Shown here piece after piece: positions 1 to 8,263 of a stretch of 64,000 bases of DNA. This DNA comes from CBFDBF01 sp050295355. Lineage in GTDB: Bacteria; Pseudomonadota; Gammaproteobacteria; Chromatiales; Chromatiaceae. The DNA lies in contig JBNKPL010000001.1 in the NCBI GenBank assembly GCA_050295355.1, forward strand, positions 1 to 64,000. The letters are read 5' to 3'. Below the pieces are notes generated by a model that searched no databases, had not been told where the DNA came from, and saw nothing but the letters and a program-made list of their open reading frames with translations. A program made the position numbers and the translations under genes. The number at the start of each line of letters is the position of its first letter. Positions within the stretch are counted from its first letter, which is position 1.

Positions 1-378
1 CCAGTGCCACTGGCCGTAATAAAAATCCAAAAAATCGATGACGTGTCCGTACATCACCCGGTCGATGAGGTTGCCCACCGCCCCGCCGACCACAAGGCCC
101 AGGGCCACGGCGATCAACCGCTCTTCCCTGCGCAACCGTTTGATCCATAGCACCAGCACCAGGACGACCACCGCCGCCAGCACCACGAAGAACCAGCGCT
201 GCCATCCACCCTGATCACTGAGGAAACTGAAGGCGGCCCCTTGGTTATAGACCAAGGTCAGGTTAAAGAACGGCAACACCTCCAGGGACTCCCGGAAGGC
301 AAAGCTGGACTCGATCAGTTGCTTGGTGAACTGATCAAGTCCAATCACCGCCAGAGATAGCCAGAGCCAGCGAAGCAT
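1..378 (-). CDS. lspA: Lipoprotein signal peptidase (signal peptidase II), 3' end cut by window edge
   Basis: Inner-membrane aspartyl protease that removes the signal peptide from diacylglyceryl-modified prolipoproteins. The visible 126 residues start MLRWLWLSLAVIGLDQFTK, with the N-terminal catalytic-domain Asp in GLDQFTK. They continue through NQGAAFSFL, a long hydrophobic span and the family motif GGAVGNLIDR, then GHVIDFLDFY with the second catalytic Asp region. The C-terminus lies beyond position 1. The ATG overlaps the ileS stop codon (TAATG), so the two genes are translationally coupled, as in the usual gammaproteobacterial ribF-ileS-lspA order. Confidence 0.96.
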   Translation of the reverse strand, partial: MLRWLWLSLAVIGLDQFTKQLIESSFAFRESLEVLPFFNLTLVYNQGAAFSFLSDQGGWQRWFFVVLAAVVVLVLVLWIKRLRREERLIAVALGLVVGGAVGNLIDRVMYGHVIDFLDFYYGQWHW

Positions 379-3209
379 TAGGCAAACTGCCTCTGCTCAC
401 CCGCGGTCTCGATATTCTCCACACAGCGGCCGCAAAGTGTGGGATGTTCGCCGTTGGCGCCCACGTCCTCACGGTGGTGCCAGCAGCGCTCGCACTTGGC
501 GTGAGCCGATGCACTCACCCGGACCAACAGGCCGTCCATCTCCGTCTCTCTCGCCTCGGCAGGCTTATCAGCAATTGGGTGGACCCGCGCTGAGGAGGTA
601 ATCAACACAAAGCGCAGTTCGTCCTCCAGCTTGGCAAGGGTGGAGTTCAACGCCTCATCGCAATAGAGATCCACCTCGGCGTCCAGAGCGGAGCCGATGG
701 CACCCTCCTTGCGGGCCGCTTCCAGGTGTTTGCTCACCTCGGCACGCACCTCGGTCACCCTGTTCCAGAACGTCCGGTCAAAGCTATCCTCGGCGTCCAG
801 CGCAAACAGGCCGTCATACCAGGCGGCGGTAAAGACCGTGCTCCCTTCATCATGCCCCGGGATCTCGTTCCAGATCTCGTCGGCGGTGAAGCTGAGGATG
901 GGCGCCAGCCAGCGCACCATCGCCTGCACGATGTGGTACATGGCGGTCTGGCAGGAGCGCCGCGCCAGACTGTCGGCCTGGGTGGTGTACTGGCGGTCCT
1001 TGATGATGTCCAGATAGAAACCGCCCATCTCATTGACGCAGAAGTTCTGCACCTTCTGGGCGATGAGATGGAACTGGTAGTCGCCATAGGCCTTGATGAC
1101 CTCTTCCTGCAAACGCAGGGCGCGGTCCACCGCCCAGCGGTCCAGCTCGATCATATCGTCCGGGGCCACCAGGTTCTGTGCCGGATCGAAACCGTTGAGG
1201 TTGGCCAGCAGAAAACGGTTGGTGTTGCGGATGCGGCGGTAGGCGTCGGCGGTGCGCTTGAGGATCTCGTCGGAGACGCTCATCTCGCCGCGATAGTCGG
1301 TAGCCGCCACCCACAGGCGGATGATATCGGCGCCCAGGGTCTTCAGCACCTGCTGCGGCGCCACCACGTTGCCCTTGGACTTGGACATCTTCTCGCCCTT
1401 CTCGTCCACGGTGAAGCCGTGGGTGAGCACCTCTTTGTAGGGTGCGCGGTCGTGGATCGCCACCGAGGTGAGCAGGGAGGACTGGAACCAGCCGCGATGC
1501 TGGTCGGAACCTTCCAGATAGAGATCGGCGGGCGACTCCAGGCCCTCGCGATGATCCAGCACACAGGCGTGGGTCACGCCCGAGTCGAACCAGACGTCCA
1601 GGGTGTCGGGCACCTTTTCATACTCTTCCGCGTCGGCGCCCAGCAGCTCTTCGGGCTCCAGGGCGAACCAGGCCTCAATGCCCTTCTGTTCCACCCGTTG
1701 GGCCACCTCTTCGATCAGGCGCGGGGTGTCGGGATGCAGATCACCCGTCACCTTGTGGGCGAAGAAGGCGATGGGCACGCCCCAGGTCCGCTGGCGGGAG
1801 ATGCACCAGTCGGGACGGCCTTCCACCATTCCCTCGATCCGGGCCTGGCCCCATTCGGGCAGCCATCGGACCTGCTTGATCTCACGCATGGCGGAACCGC
1901 GCAGGCCGTTCTGCTCCATACTGATGAACCACTGGGGCGTGGCGCGGAAGATGATGGGAGTCTTGTGACGCCAGCAGTGGGGATAACTGTGTGGGAAGCG
2001 CGCCTCCTGCACCAGCGTGCCCCTGGCCTTGAGTACGTCGATCACCTTCTCGTTGGCGCTGAAGACGTGCTCGCCCGCGAACAACTCGGTGCCCTCCACG
2101 AAACAGCCGTTGCCGCCCACGGGATTGTCCACGGGCAGGCCGTAGCGCTGGCCGACAATGAAGTCTTCCACGCCATGACCCGGGGCGGTATGCACCGCGC
2201 CCGTACCCGCCTCCAGGGTGACATGCTCGCCGAGGATCACGGGCACCTCGCGGCTATAGAAACAGTGCTGCAGCTTGAGCCCTTCGAAGGCGTCACCGCG
2301 GCCGTAGGCGATCACATGGTAGTGCTCGATACCCCAGCGGTCCATGGTCTCCTTCAGCAGCCCCTCCGCCACCATCAGGCGCTCCTTGCCGTGGGGACCG
2401 TCGCACTGCACCACCGCATACTCCAGGGCGCCGTTCAGACAAACCGCCTGGTTGGCAGGCAGGGTCCAGGGGGTGGTGGTCCAGATCACTATGGAGAGGG
2501 GACCTTCGCCGTGGTCTCCCGGGATGGAGTGACAGCGCGCCATCAGCGACTCTTCATCCAGCACCTGGAAGCGCACATCGATGGCGAAGGACTCCTTGTC
2601 CTTATACTCCACCTCCGCCTCCGCCAGGGCGGAGCCGCAGTCGGTGCACCAGTGGACGGGCTTGTAGCCCTTGTGGATATGGCCGTTTTCCGCGATACGG
2701 CCCAGGGCGCGGATGATGTCCGCCTCAAAGCGGAAGTCCATGGTCAGGTAGGGGTTCTCCCACTCACCCAACACGCCCAGGCGCTTAAAATCCACCCGCT
2801 GCTTGTCCACCTGCTTGGCGGCATAGTCACGGCACGCCTCACGGAACTGGGCGGCGTTCACCTTGTTGCCGGGCTTGCCCACCTTCTTCTCCACCTGCAG
2901 TTCGATGGGCAGGCCGTGGCAGTCCCAGCCCGGCACGTAGGGGGCATCGAAACCATCCAGGGTGCGGCTTTTGACGATGATGTCCTTCAGCACCTTGTTC
3001 ACGGCGTGACCGATATGGATCTCACCATTGGCGTAGGGGGGGCCGTCATGCAGGATGAACTTCGGCCGCCCGGCGCACGCCTCGCGGATCTGTTGATACA
3101 GCCCAGACTCTTCCCAGCACTTCAGCATCTCCGGCTCGCGCTGGGCCAGGTTTCCCTTCATGGGGAAGCCGGTATTGGGAAGATTGAGAGTCTCTTTGTA
3201 ATCGGTCAC
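378..3209 (-). CDS. ileS: Isoleucyl-tRNA synthetase
   Basis: Cytoplasmic class I aminoacyl-tRNA synthetase that charges tRNA-Ile and edits valine. The 943 residues are close to the 938 of E. coli. The class I signature HIGH is at about residues 65-68 (PPYANGEIHIGHA) and KMSKS near residue 606 (GEKMSKSKGN). The large CP1 editing insertion lies between them. The C-terminus carries a zinc-binding Cys set (KCERCWHH and TLCGRC), typical of the bacterial type. It sits between a small GxxExxY gene upstream and lspA downstream. Confidence 0.99.
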   Translation of the reverse strand: MTDYKETLNLPNTGFPMKGNLAQREPEMLKCWEESGLYQQIREACAGRPKFILHDGPPYANGEIHIGHAVNKVLKDIIVKSRTLDGFDAPYVPGWDCHGLPIELQVEKKVGKPGNKVNAAQFREACRDYAAKQVDKQRVDFKRLGVLGEWENPYLTMDFRFEADIIRALGRIAENGHIHKGYKPVHWCTDCGSALAEAEVEYKDKESFAIDVRFQVLDEESLMARCHSIPGDHGEGPLSIVIWTTTPWTLPANQAVCLNGALEYAVVQCDGPHGKERLMVAEGLLKETMDRWGIEHYHVIAYGRGDAFEGLKLQHCFYSREVPVILGEHVTLEAGTGAVHTAPGHGVEDFIVGQRYGLPVDNPVGGNGCFVEGTELFAGEHVFSANEKVIDVLKARGTLVQEARFPHSYPHCWRHKTPIIFRATPQWFISMEQNGLRGSAMREIKQVRWLPEWGQARIEGMVEGRPDWCISRQRTWGVPIAFFAHKVTGDLHPDTPRLIEEVAQRVEQKGIEAWFALEPEELLGADAEEYEKVPDTLDVWFDSGVTHACVLDHREGLESPADLYLEGSDQHRGWFQSSLLTSVAIHDRAPYKEVLTHGFTVDEKGEKMSKSKGNVVAPQQVLKTLGADIIRLWVAATDYRGEMSVSDEILKRTADAYRRIRNTNRFLLANLNGFDPAQNLVAPDDMIELDRWAVDRALRLQEEVIKAYGDYQFHLIAQKVQNFCVNEMGGFYLDIIKDRQYTTQADSLARRSCQTAMYHIVQAMVRWLAPILSFTADEIWNEIPGHDEGSTVFTAAWYDGLFALDAEDSFDRTFWNRVTEVRAEVSKHLEAARKEGAIGSALDAEVDLYCDEALNSTLAKLEDELRFVLITSSARVHPIADKPAEARETEMDGLLVRVSASAHAKCERCWHHREDVGANGEHPTLCGRCVENIETAGEQRQFA

Positions 3210-3272
3210 AACGTCTTGCCTTTTGGATACAATTTTCTACTAATCATCTGAGCATGTGAGTCTATTAAAATA

Positions 3273-3711
3273 TTTTCACCACAGGGGTCACAGGGGTACA
3301 CAGAGTTCTTACAGCACGAATCGTTTTATCCCGTGCTTTAAGCGATCAACGTGGAAATTGATCAGCAGTCCCAACGGTTTTCCGCTTAACCTCAAATAGG
3401 AAAGCAACTGCGCCTCATGGACAGGCAATAGCCTGACTACCGCCTTCAACTCAACAATAATCAAATCCTCAACTAACAAATCCAGCTTATAGCCGATCTC
3501 TATTGATTTCCCTTCATACTCAACCGGCATTGCAACTTGCGACTGGGTCCTTATACCTCGTTGCATTAACTCATGTTTCAAACAACCTTCGTAGGCACTT
3601 TCCAGCAATCCTGGCCCCAGCACCGAGTGTACTTTCATAGCGGCATTCACAATCTCACCACTGATTCCATTCAGCCCTTCCCTGTGCATCCCTGTGTCCT
3701 CTGTGGTTAAT
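3273..3711. repeat. Imperfect CACAGAG-type inverted repeat enclosing the GxxExxY gene
   Basis: The left arm at 3273-3305 reads CCACAGGGGTCACAGGGG then TACACAGAG. The right arm at 3680-3711, read on the minus strand, gives CCACAGAGGACACAGGG then ATGCACAGGG. The arms match imperfectly over about 27 bases in inverted orientation. They abut the stop codon and contain the start codon of the gene between them. Related arms without a gene lie at 6454-6540, 38578-38657, 46582-46656 and 58210-58482, with a degraded one near 55157. Confidence 0.9.
3309..3689 (-). CDS. GxxExxY family protein, predicted PD-(D/E)XK-like fold
   Basis: A 126-residue protein of the GxxExxY family. The name-giving motif is visible as GLLESAY, about residues 27-33. 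A following IGYKLDLLVED ... IIVELKAV segment gives the Asp-x(n)-Glu-Leu-Lys pattern of PD-(D/E)XK nucleases, so a nuclease-like fold is likely. Activity and substrate are unknown. It is inserted between ribF and ileS, which are normally adjacent. The start codon and a GAGG ribosome binding site 8 bases upstream both lie inside the right arm of the flanking inverted repeat. The stop codon lies four bases inside the left arm. This suggests the gene and its repeats move or evolve as one unit. Confidence 0.85.
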   Translation of the reverse strand: MHREGLNGISGEIVNAAMKVHSVLGPGLLESAYEGCLKHELMQRGIRTQSQVAMPVEYEGKSIEIGYKLDLLVEDLIIVELKAVVRLLPVHEAQLLSYLRLSGKPLGLLINFHVDRLKHGIKRFVL

Positions 3712-3729
3712 AGCAGGACTAACCAACTA

Positions 3730-4662
3730 CTATTTCAGTCCAAAATATCCCCTAGCTTCTGCTGCATCCCGCTCGATCTGCTGCCGCAGTTCTTCGAAAG
3801 ATCCGAAGCGTTTCTCTTCCCGCAACTTCTTGCGGAACTCCACTTCCACATGGGCACCGTAGATGGAGCGCGCGAAATCGAACAGGTGCACTTCCAGCAG
3901 GTAGCGGTCGTCGCCCTCCACCGTGGGCCGGTTGCCGATGTTGGCCACGCCGGGCAGCGGCTCATCCGCCAGACCATGCACCGTAACCGCATAGACCCCA
4001 TGCAGGGGGCTCACCTTGCGGTGCAGGTCCACATTGGCGGTGGGGAAACCGATGCTGCGCCCCCGCTCGTCTCCATGGGCCACCCGGCCGCAGATGCGGT
4101 AGGGCCGCCCAAGATTGTGTGCCGCCTGCTCCAGATCCCCGCGGGCGAGCGCCTCGCGGATGCGGGTGCTGCTGACCCGCTCCTCGCCCACCAGGAAGGT
4201 GTTCATGTTCTCCACACCGAACCCGTGACGTTGCCCTGCCGTACAGAGCATGTTCATGTCCCCGGCGCGTCCCCGGCCGAAACGGAAATCGTCGCCCACG
4301 AACAGATACTGGATACCCAGCCCCTGGACCAGCAGTTCCCGGATAAAGGCCTCGGCGGACATGACCGCCATCTTGGGTCCAAACTCCAGCAGCACCACCC
4401 GGTCGATGCCCGTGCTTTCGATCGCCGCCAGTTTCTCCCGCAGCCGAGTCAGGCGGGCGGGCGCGGCATCGGGCGCGAAATACTCCATGGGCTGCGGTTC
4501 AAAGGTGACCACCGTGGTGGGCAGCCCCAACTCGGCCCCTTTCTCCTTCAGATGCCGGAACACCGCCTGGTGGCCGAGGTGCACGCCATCGAAATTCCCG
4601 ATGGTGGCCACGCAGCCCCGGTGCTCGGATCGTAGATTGTGTAAACCGCGGATAACCTGCAT
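3730..4662 (-). CDS. ribF: Bifunctional riboflavin kinase / FAD synthetase
   Basis: Phosphorylates riboflavin to FMN and adenylylates FMN to FAD. The N-terminal nucleotidyltransferase domain starts with ATIGNFDGVHLGHQ (about residues 19-32). It contains the family's SSTRIREAL motif in the middle. The C-terminal riboflavin kinase domain has GRVAHGDERGRSIGFPTAN. Length is 310 residues from the chosen ATG at 4662, which gives the usual MQVIRGLHNL start. An in-frame upstream ATG would add six residues. It lies in the murJ-ribF-ileS-lspA order. Confidence 0.97.
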   Translation of the reverse strand: MQVIRGLHNLRSEHRGCVATIGNFDGVHLGHQAVFRHLKEKGAELGLPTTVVTFEPQPMEYFAPDAAPARLTRLREKLAAIESTGIDRVVLLEFGPKMAVMSAEAFIRELLVQGLGIQYLFVGDDFRFGRGRAGDMNMLCTAGQRHGFGVENMNTFLVGEERVSSTRIREALARGDLEQAAHNLGRPYRICGRVAHGDERGRSIGFPTANVDLHRKVSPLHGVYAVTVHGLADEPLPGVANIGNRPTVEGDDRYLLEVHLFDFARSIYGAHVEVEFRKKLREEKRFGSFEELRQQIERDAAEARGYFGLK

Positions 4663-4760
4663 GGAACCGGACAAATCCAAAACCGGGCATTATAGGGGAA
4701 GTTTTGAATCAAGTCCCTGTTTTTGCCGTAAAAAGCGGGCGGAAACAGGAGAAGCTCCGG

Positions 4761-6305
4761 CTAGCCGCCGGTATTTGATGCGCGAAAGTGACGGGGTCGG
4801 ATTCCAAGCAGAAACAGGCCGGAGAAATAGAGAGCGCCGGCCGCCAGGATCCAGCCGACCAGCCGCATGATCTTGTCCCAGGTCCCCATGGTCACCCACT
4901 GCTCCATCCCCGGCGCACCCCACAGCAGGACGCCTCCCATGAGGAGGCTCGCAGCCGCGCCCCGGGCGATGAGTGAAAGCCACCCTGCCTGTGGACGATA
5001 GACCCCCTCCCGCCGCAGGCCGCGAAACAGCAGCCCGGCGTTGACGATGGCGGCCAGGGCGGTGGCGAGCGCCAGTCCCGCATGGGCCAGGGGGAACACC
5101 AGGATGACGTTGAGCACCATGTTGGTCACCATGGCGATAACTGCGATCTTTACCGGCGTCTTGGTGTCCTGCCGCGAATAGTAGCCGGGCGCCAGCACCT
5201 TGATGGCGATAAAAAATATCAGCCCCGAGGCATAGGCGATCAGGCTCCGCTGGGACATGACCACATCTCCGGCATCGAACACCTCGGACTGAAACAGGGT
5301 GGCCACGATGGGACCGGCCAGGGTCAGCAGACCAACGGCCGCCGGCAGCCCCAGCAGCAGCACCCAGCGCATGGCCCAGTCCAGGGTGTGGGAGAACGCC
5401 TCCGGCGACTCGGTGGCGTGCTTGTGGGACAGGCTGGGCAGGATCACCGTGGCCAGCGCCACCCCCAGAATGCCGAGGGGAAACTCCATCAGCCGGTCCG
5501 AATAGTAAAGCCAGGAGATAGAGCCGTCCTGCAGAAACGAGGCGATCAGCACATCCAGCAGCAGGTTGAGCTGGGTGACCGAGACGCCGAACATGGCCGG
5601 CACCATCAGCCGCATGATGCGCCGCACCCCCTCGTCCCGGGGCGCCCAGTGGAATTTGGGCACTAGATTGATCTGGTGCAGGAAGGGGATCTGGAAACAG
5701 AACTGCACCACCCCGGCGATCAGCACCCCCCAGGCCAGCGCCACGATGGGCTCGGCCATACGGGGAGCGAGCCACAGGGCGCAGGCAATCAGCACCACAT
5801 TCAGCAGCACCGGGGTAAAGGCCGGGACGCCGAAACGGCCGTAGGTGTTCAGCACCCCGCCGGCAAAGGCAGTCAGCGAGATAAAAAACAGATACGAAAA
5901 AGTGAGACGCAGCATCTCCGCCGCCAGTTCCAGCTTCCCCTCGGTGCCGATAAAACCGGGGGCGAAGATCATCACCAATACCGGCGCCGCCAACACCCCC
6001 GCCAGGGTCACCAGCAACAACACCCCCCCCAGGGTGCCCGCCACGCGGTCCACGAACTCTTTCAGCTCCTCGAAGCTCCGCTTCGCCTTGTACTCGCTCA
6101 AGACCGGCACGAAGGCGACGGAAAAAGAGCCCTCGGCGAACAGGCGGCGCCAGAAATTGGGGATCTTGAAGGCGACAAAAAAGGCGTCGGTCTTGGCATC
6201 CGCCCCGAACACATGAGCAAACACCAAATCCCGGACAAACCCCAGGACACGGGAAAGGAAGGTGTTGGAGCCCACCTTGGCGACGGATTTGAACAGGGAA
6301 GCCAG
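4761..6305 (-). CDS. murJ: Lipid II flippase MurJ (MviN)
   Basis: Polytopic MOP-superfamily membrane protein that flips lipid II across the inner membrane for peptidoglycan synthesis. The conserved N-terminus TFLSRVLGFVRD is followed by DAFFVAFKIPNFWRRLFAEG and about 14 hydrophobic segments. The first standard start in frame is GTG at 6275, but it has no Shine-Dalgarno and would remove the usual LLxSLxxV leader. The chosen start is CTG at 6305-6303, six bases after a GGAG core within AGAGGAGAGA. An in-frame TAA lies just upstream, and no ATG, GTG or TTG occurs between it and 6275. The gene assignment is firm; the start is inferred. Confidence 0.94.
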   Translation of the reverse strand: MASLFKSVAKVGSNTFLSRVLGFVRDLVFAHVFGADAKTDAFFVAFKIPNFWRRLFAEGSFSVAFVPVLSEYKAKRSFEELKEFVDRVAGTLGGVLLLVTLAGVLAAPVLVMIFAPGFIGTEGKLELAAEMLRLTFSYLFFISLTAFAGGVLNTYGRFGVPAFTPVLLNVVLIACALWLAPRMAEPIVALAWGVLIAGVVQFCFQIPFLHQINLVPKFHWAPRDEGVRRIMRLMVPAMFGVSVTQLNLLLDVLIASFLQDGSISWLYYSDRLMEFPLGILGVALATVILPSLSHKHATESPEAFSHTLDWAMRWVLLLGLPAAVGLLTLAGPIVATLFQSEVFDAGDVVMSQRSLIAYASGLIFFIAIKVLAPGYYSRQDTKTPVKIAVIAMVTNMVLNVILVFPLAHAGLALATALAAIVNAGLLFRGLRREGVYRPQAGWLSLIARGAAASLLMGGVLLWGAPGMEQWVTMGTWDKIMRLVGWILAAGALYFSGLFLLGIRPRHFRASNTGG

Positions 6306-6382
6306 AAGTCTCTCCTCTGGAACGATACGAAAACGGCATTATAGGGCAAGCCGCAAGCCGGGAAAGGGGCATTTTCGTGGCA

Positions 6383-6452
6383 ATCACCGCTCCTACCCCT
6401 GTCCCGCAAACAACCGCCTGTGGGAACCGCGATCCCGAGGCATCAAAAGGTT
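6383..6452. repeat. REP-like composite block, copy 1
   Basis: Part of the 396-base gap between murJ and rpsT. From 6395 it reads ACCCCTGTCC ... ACAACCGCCTGT followed by GGGAACCGCGATCCCG. Nearly the same series of words recurs at 58335-58389. Just left of it is GGTAGGAGCGGTGATTGCC on the minus strand, a GTAGGAGCGG word common in gammaproteobacterial REP-like repeats. No coding signal was seen. Confidence 0.75.
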
Positions 6453-6453
6453 C

Positions 6454-6540
6454 TTTAGCCACAGAGCGCACAGAAAACACAGAGCTGGATAACGGCTGAT
6501 AGCAATCTCCGTGTACTCTGTGCCCTCTGTGGCGAATTAA
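6454..6540. repeat. CACAGAG-type inverted repeat without a gene
   Basis: Left arm 6454-6484 (TTAGCCACAGAGCGCACAG then AAAACACAGAG), a 22-base spacer, and a right arm 6507-6540 (CTCCGTGTACTCTGTGCC then CTCTGTGGCG). The arms are imperfect reverse complements and could form a long hairpin upstream of both murJ and rpsT. Same family as the repeat around the GxxExxY gene. Confidence 0.88.
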
Positions 6541-6701
6541 AGTTGGGCAAGTTCCCTGTCTCCATCACATCCGCGGTAGCTGCGACCCCACTGTGAATCT
6601 GGGAAAATACCCATAAAACAAACCGTTCCGCTATTGACAAACGGGGCCGGAAAACCCAAAATACGCCGCTTTTCGACGAACAGATTTTTTGGAGACCAAC
6701 T

Positions 6702-6962
6702 TTGGCCAACTCATCACAAGCCCGCAAGCGCGCACGTCAGGCTGAAAAGCATCGTCAGCACAACGCCTCGCGCCGTAGCGCCATGCGCACCGAAGTCAAA
6801 AAGGTGGTAAACGCAATCGCGGCCGGCAACAAAGATGGCGCCACCGAAGCCTACAAACAGGCGGTTCCGGCCATTGACCGGGCAGCGAATCAGGGCCTTA
6901 TCCACAAGAACAAGGCCGCTCGTCACAAGAGCCGCCTTAATGCACAGATTAAAGCGCTGTAA
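6702..6962 (+). CDS. rpsT: 30S ribosomal protein S20
   Basis: Small, very basic primary 16S rRNA-binding protein of 86 residues (start ANSSQARKRARQAEKHRQHN). The start codon is TTG at 6702, seven bases after GGAGA. Initiation at TTG is known for E. coli rpsT, where weak initiation takes part in autogenous control, so the same control may apply here (inference). Divergent from murJ, as in many gammaproteobacteria. Confidence 0.98.
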   Translation: MANSSQARKRARQAEKHRQHNASRRSAMRTEVKKVVNAIAAGNKDGATEAYKQAVPAIDRAANQGLIHKNKAARHKSRLNAQIKAL

Positions 6963-6982
6963 TCCAGGCTCTGTGCATATCC

Positions 6983-7010
6983 AAAAAACCGGCCACAAGC
7001 CGTTTTTTTT
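6983..7010. terminator. Bidirectional intrinsic terminator after rpsT
   Basis: AAAAAACCGGCCACAAGCC followed by GTTTTTTTT forms a short GC stem bounded by A and T tracts on both sides. It can therefore act on rpsT transcripts (plus) and on read-through from proB (minus). Confidence 0.85.
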
Positions 7011-7067
7011 CTGCCTGCAGGAAATGATGGGCTGATTCGAGGGACCGTGGGAAAGCGGGGGTTCTGC

Positions 7068-7099
7068 GTTTCCTTTTGAACCGCGATTCAAAAGGAAAC
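7068..7099. terminator. Perfect 13-bp inverted repeat just downstream of proB
   Basis: GTTTCCTTTTGAA, a six-base loop CCGCGA, and the exact reverse complement TTCAAAAGGAAAC. It ends three bases after the proB stop codon. It lacks a clear T tract, so its role as a terminator or mRNA-stabilising hairpin is uncertain. Confidence 0.55.
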
Positions 7100-7102
7100 C
7101 CA

Positions 7103-8227
7103 CTACACCAAAACCAGATTATCCCGGTGGATCAACTCCTCCTCATCCACATAGCCCAGGATCTCCTGGATGCGTCTGCTGGGCTGCCCCTTGATCTTGT
7201 CCGTCTCCAGGGCGCCGTAATTGACCAGTCCGCGCGCCACCTCCCGGCCCGTTTCATCCACGCAGGAGACCACCTCGCCGCGGACGAAACCGCCGCTCAC
7301 CGACTTAACCCCCACCGCCAGCAGGCTGCTGCCCCGCTCGCGCAGAACATTGACGGCGCCGCCGTCGAGCACCAGTTGCCCGCGCACCCGCAGGTGCCCG
7401 GCCAGCCACTGTTTGCGGGCGGCGTCCGGCTCCTGCACGGGCGTCAGCAGGGTGCCCACATCCTCGCCCCGGGCGATGCGGGTGAGAACGGCCTCCTGGT
7501 GTCCCGGGGCGATGACCGTCACCGCGCCGGAACGGGCGGCGAGACGGGCGGCGCGGACCTTGGTGACCATGCCACCGAGACCCAACCCACCGCCGCTGCC
7601 ACCCGCGACCCGGTCAAGCTCTGAGTTGTCCACCCGGGTTTCGGAGATCAACCCGGCCCCGGGATTGAAACGGGGATCGCTGTCAAACAGGCCGTCCTGA
7701 TCCGTGAGCAGCACCAGCAGGTCCGCCTCAATCAGGTTGACCACCAGGGCGGCCAGGGTATCGTTGTCGCCGAAACGCAGTTCGTCGTTGGTGACCGTAT
7801 CGTTTTCGTTGACCACCGGCACCACCCCCAGTTTCAGCAGGGTGCGCAGGGTACTGCGGGCGTTGAGATAACGCTGCCGGTCGGTCAGATCGTCGTGGGT
7901 GAGCAGCACCTGGGCCGTGTGCAGACCGTGTTTCTGGAAACAGGTCTCATAGGCCTGCACCAGGCCCATCTGGCCGATGGCCGCCGCGGCCTGCAGTTCG
8001 TGCAGGGTCTTGGGCCGGACCCCCCACCCCATGCGGCTCATCCCCTCCGCCACGGCGCCGGAGGAGACCAGCACCACCTCCTTGCCCGACAGCACCCAGG
8101 CCGCCATCTGCTCCACCCAGGCGCTGAGGCGCTCCCGCGCCAGCCCCTTGCCGTCGGCGGTAAGCAGGGCGCTGCCGATCTTTACCACCCAGCGTTCGGT
8201 AGAGAGAATTTTGTTACGGGACATCAT
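7103..8227 (-). CDS. proB: Glutamate 5-kinase
   Basis: First enzyme of proline synthesis, phosphorylating glutamate. The N-terminal amino-acid kinase domain begins VVKIGSALLT and contains VVLVSSGAVAEGM and PVVNENDTV. The C-terminal PUA domain covers about residues 280-360 (GQLVLDGGAVNVLRERG). Length is 374 residues, near the usual 367. Two ATGs are adjacent at the start; neither has a strong ribosome binding site, so either is possible. It follows obgE, as in many gammaproteobacteria. Confidence 0.97.
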   Translation of the reverse strand: MMSRNKILSTERWVVKIGSALLTADGKGLARERLSAWVEQMAAWVLSGKEVVLVSSGAVAEGMSRMGWGVRPKTLHELQAAAAIGQMGLVQAYETCFQKHGLHTAQVLLTHDDLTDRQRYLNARSTLRTLLKLGVVPVVNENDTVTNDELRFGDNDTLAALVVNLIEADLLVLLTDQDGLFDSDPRFNPGAGLISETRVDNSELDRVAGGSGGGLGLGGMVTKVRAARLAARSGAVTVIAPGHQEAVLTRIARGEDVGTLLTPVQEPDAARKQWLAGHLRVRGQLVLDGGAVNVLRERGSSLLAVGVKSVSGGFVRGEVVSCVDETGREVARGLVNYGALETDKIKGQPSRRIQEILGYVDEEELIHRDNLVLV

Positions 8228-8263
8228 GGCAACGATTATCCATAGTAATTTCTATCCGGCCAG

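Noticed and set aside
726..3251. 841-residue open frame on the plus strand
   Set aside because: It is antisense to ileS, has no recognisable motif, and arises from the GC-rich codon pattern of ileS.
4690..6480. 596-residue minus-strand frame over murJ
   Set aside because: Same strand but a different frame from murJ; the translation is Gly/Arg-rich and motif-free, whereas murJ is complete in its own frame.
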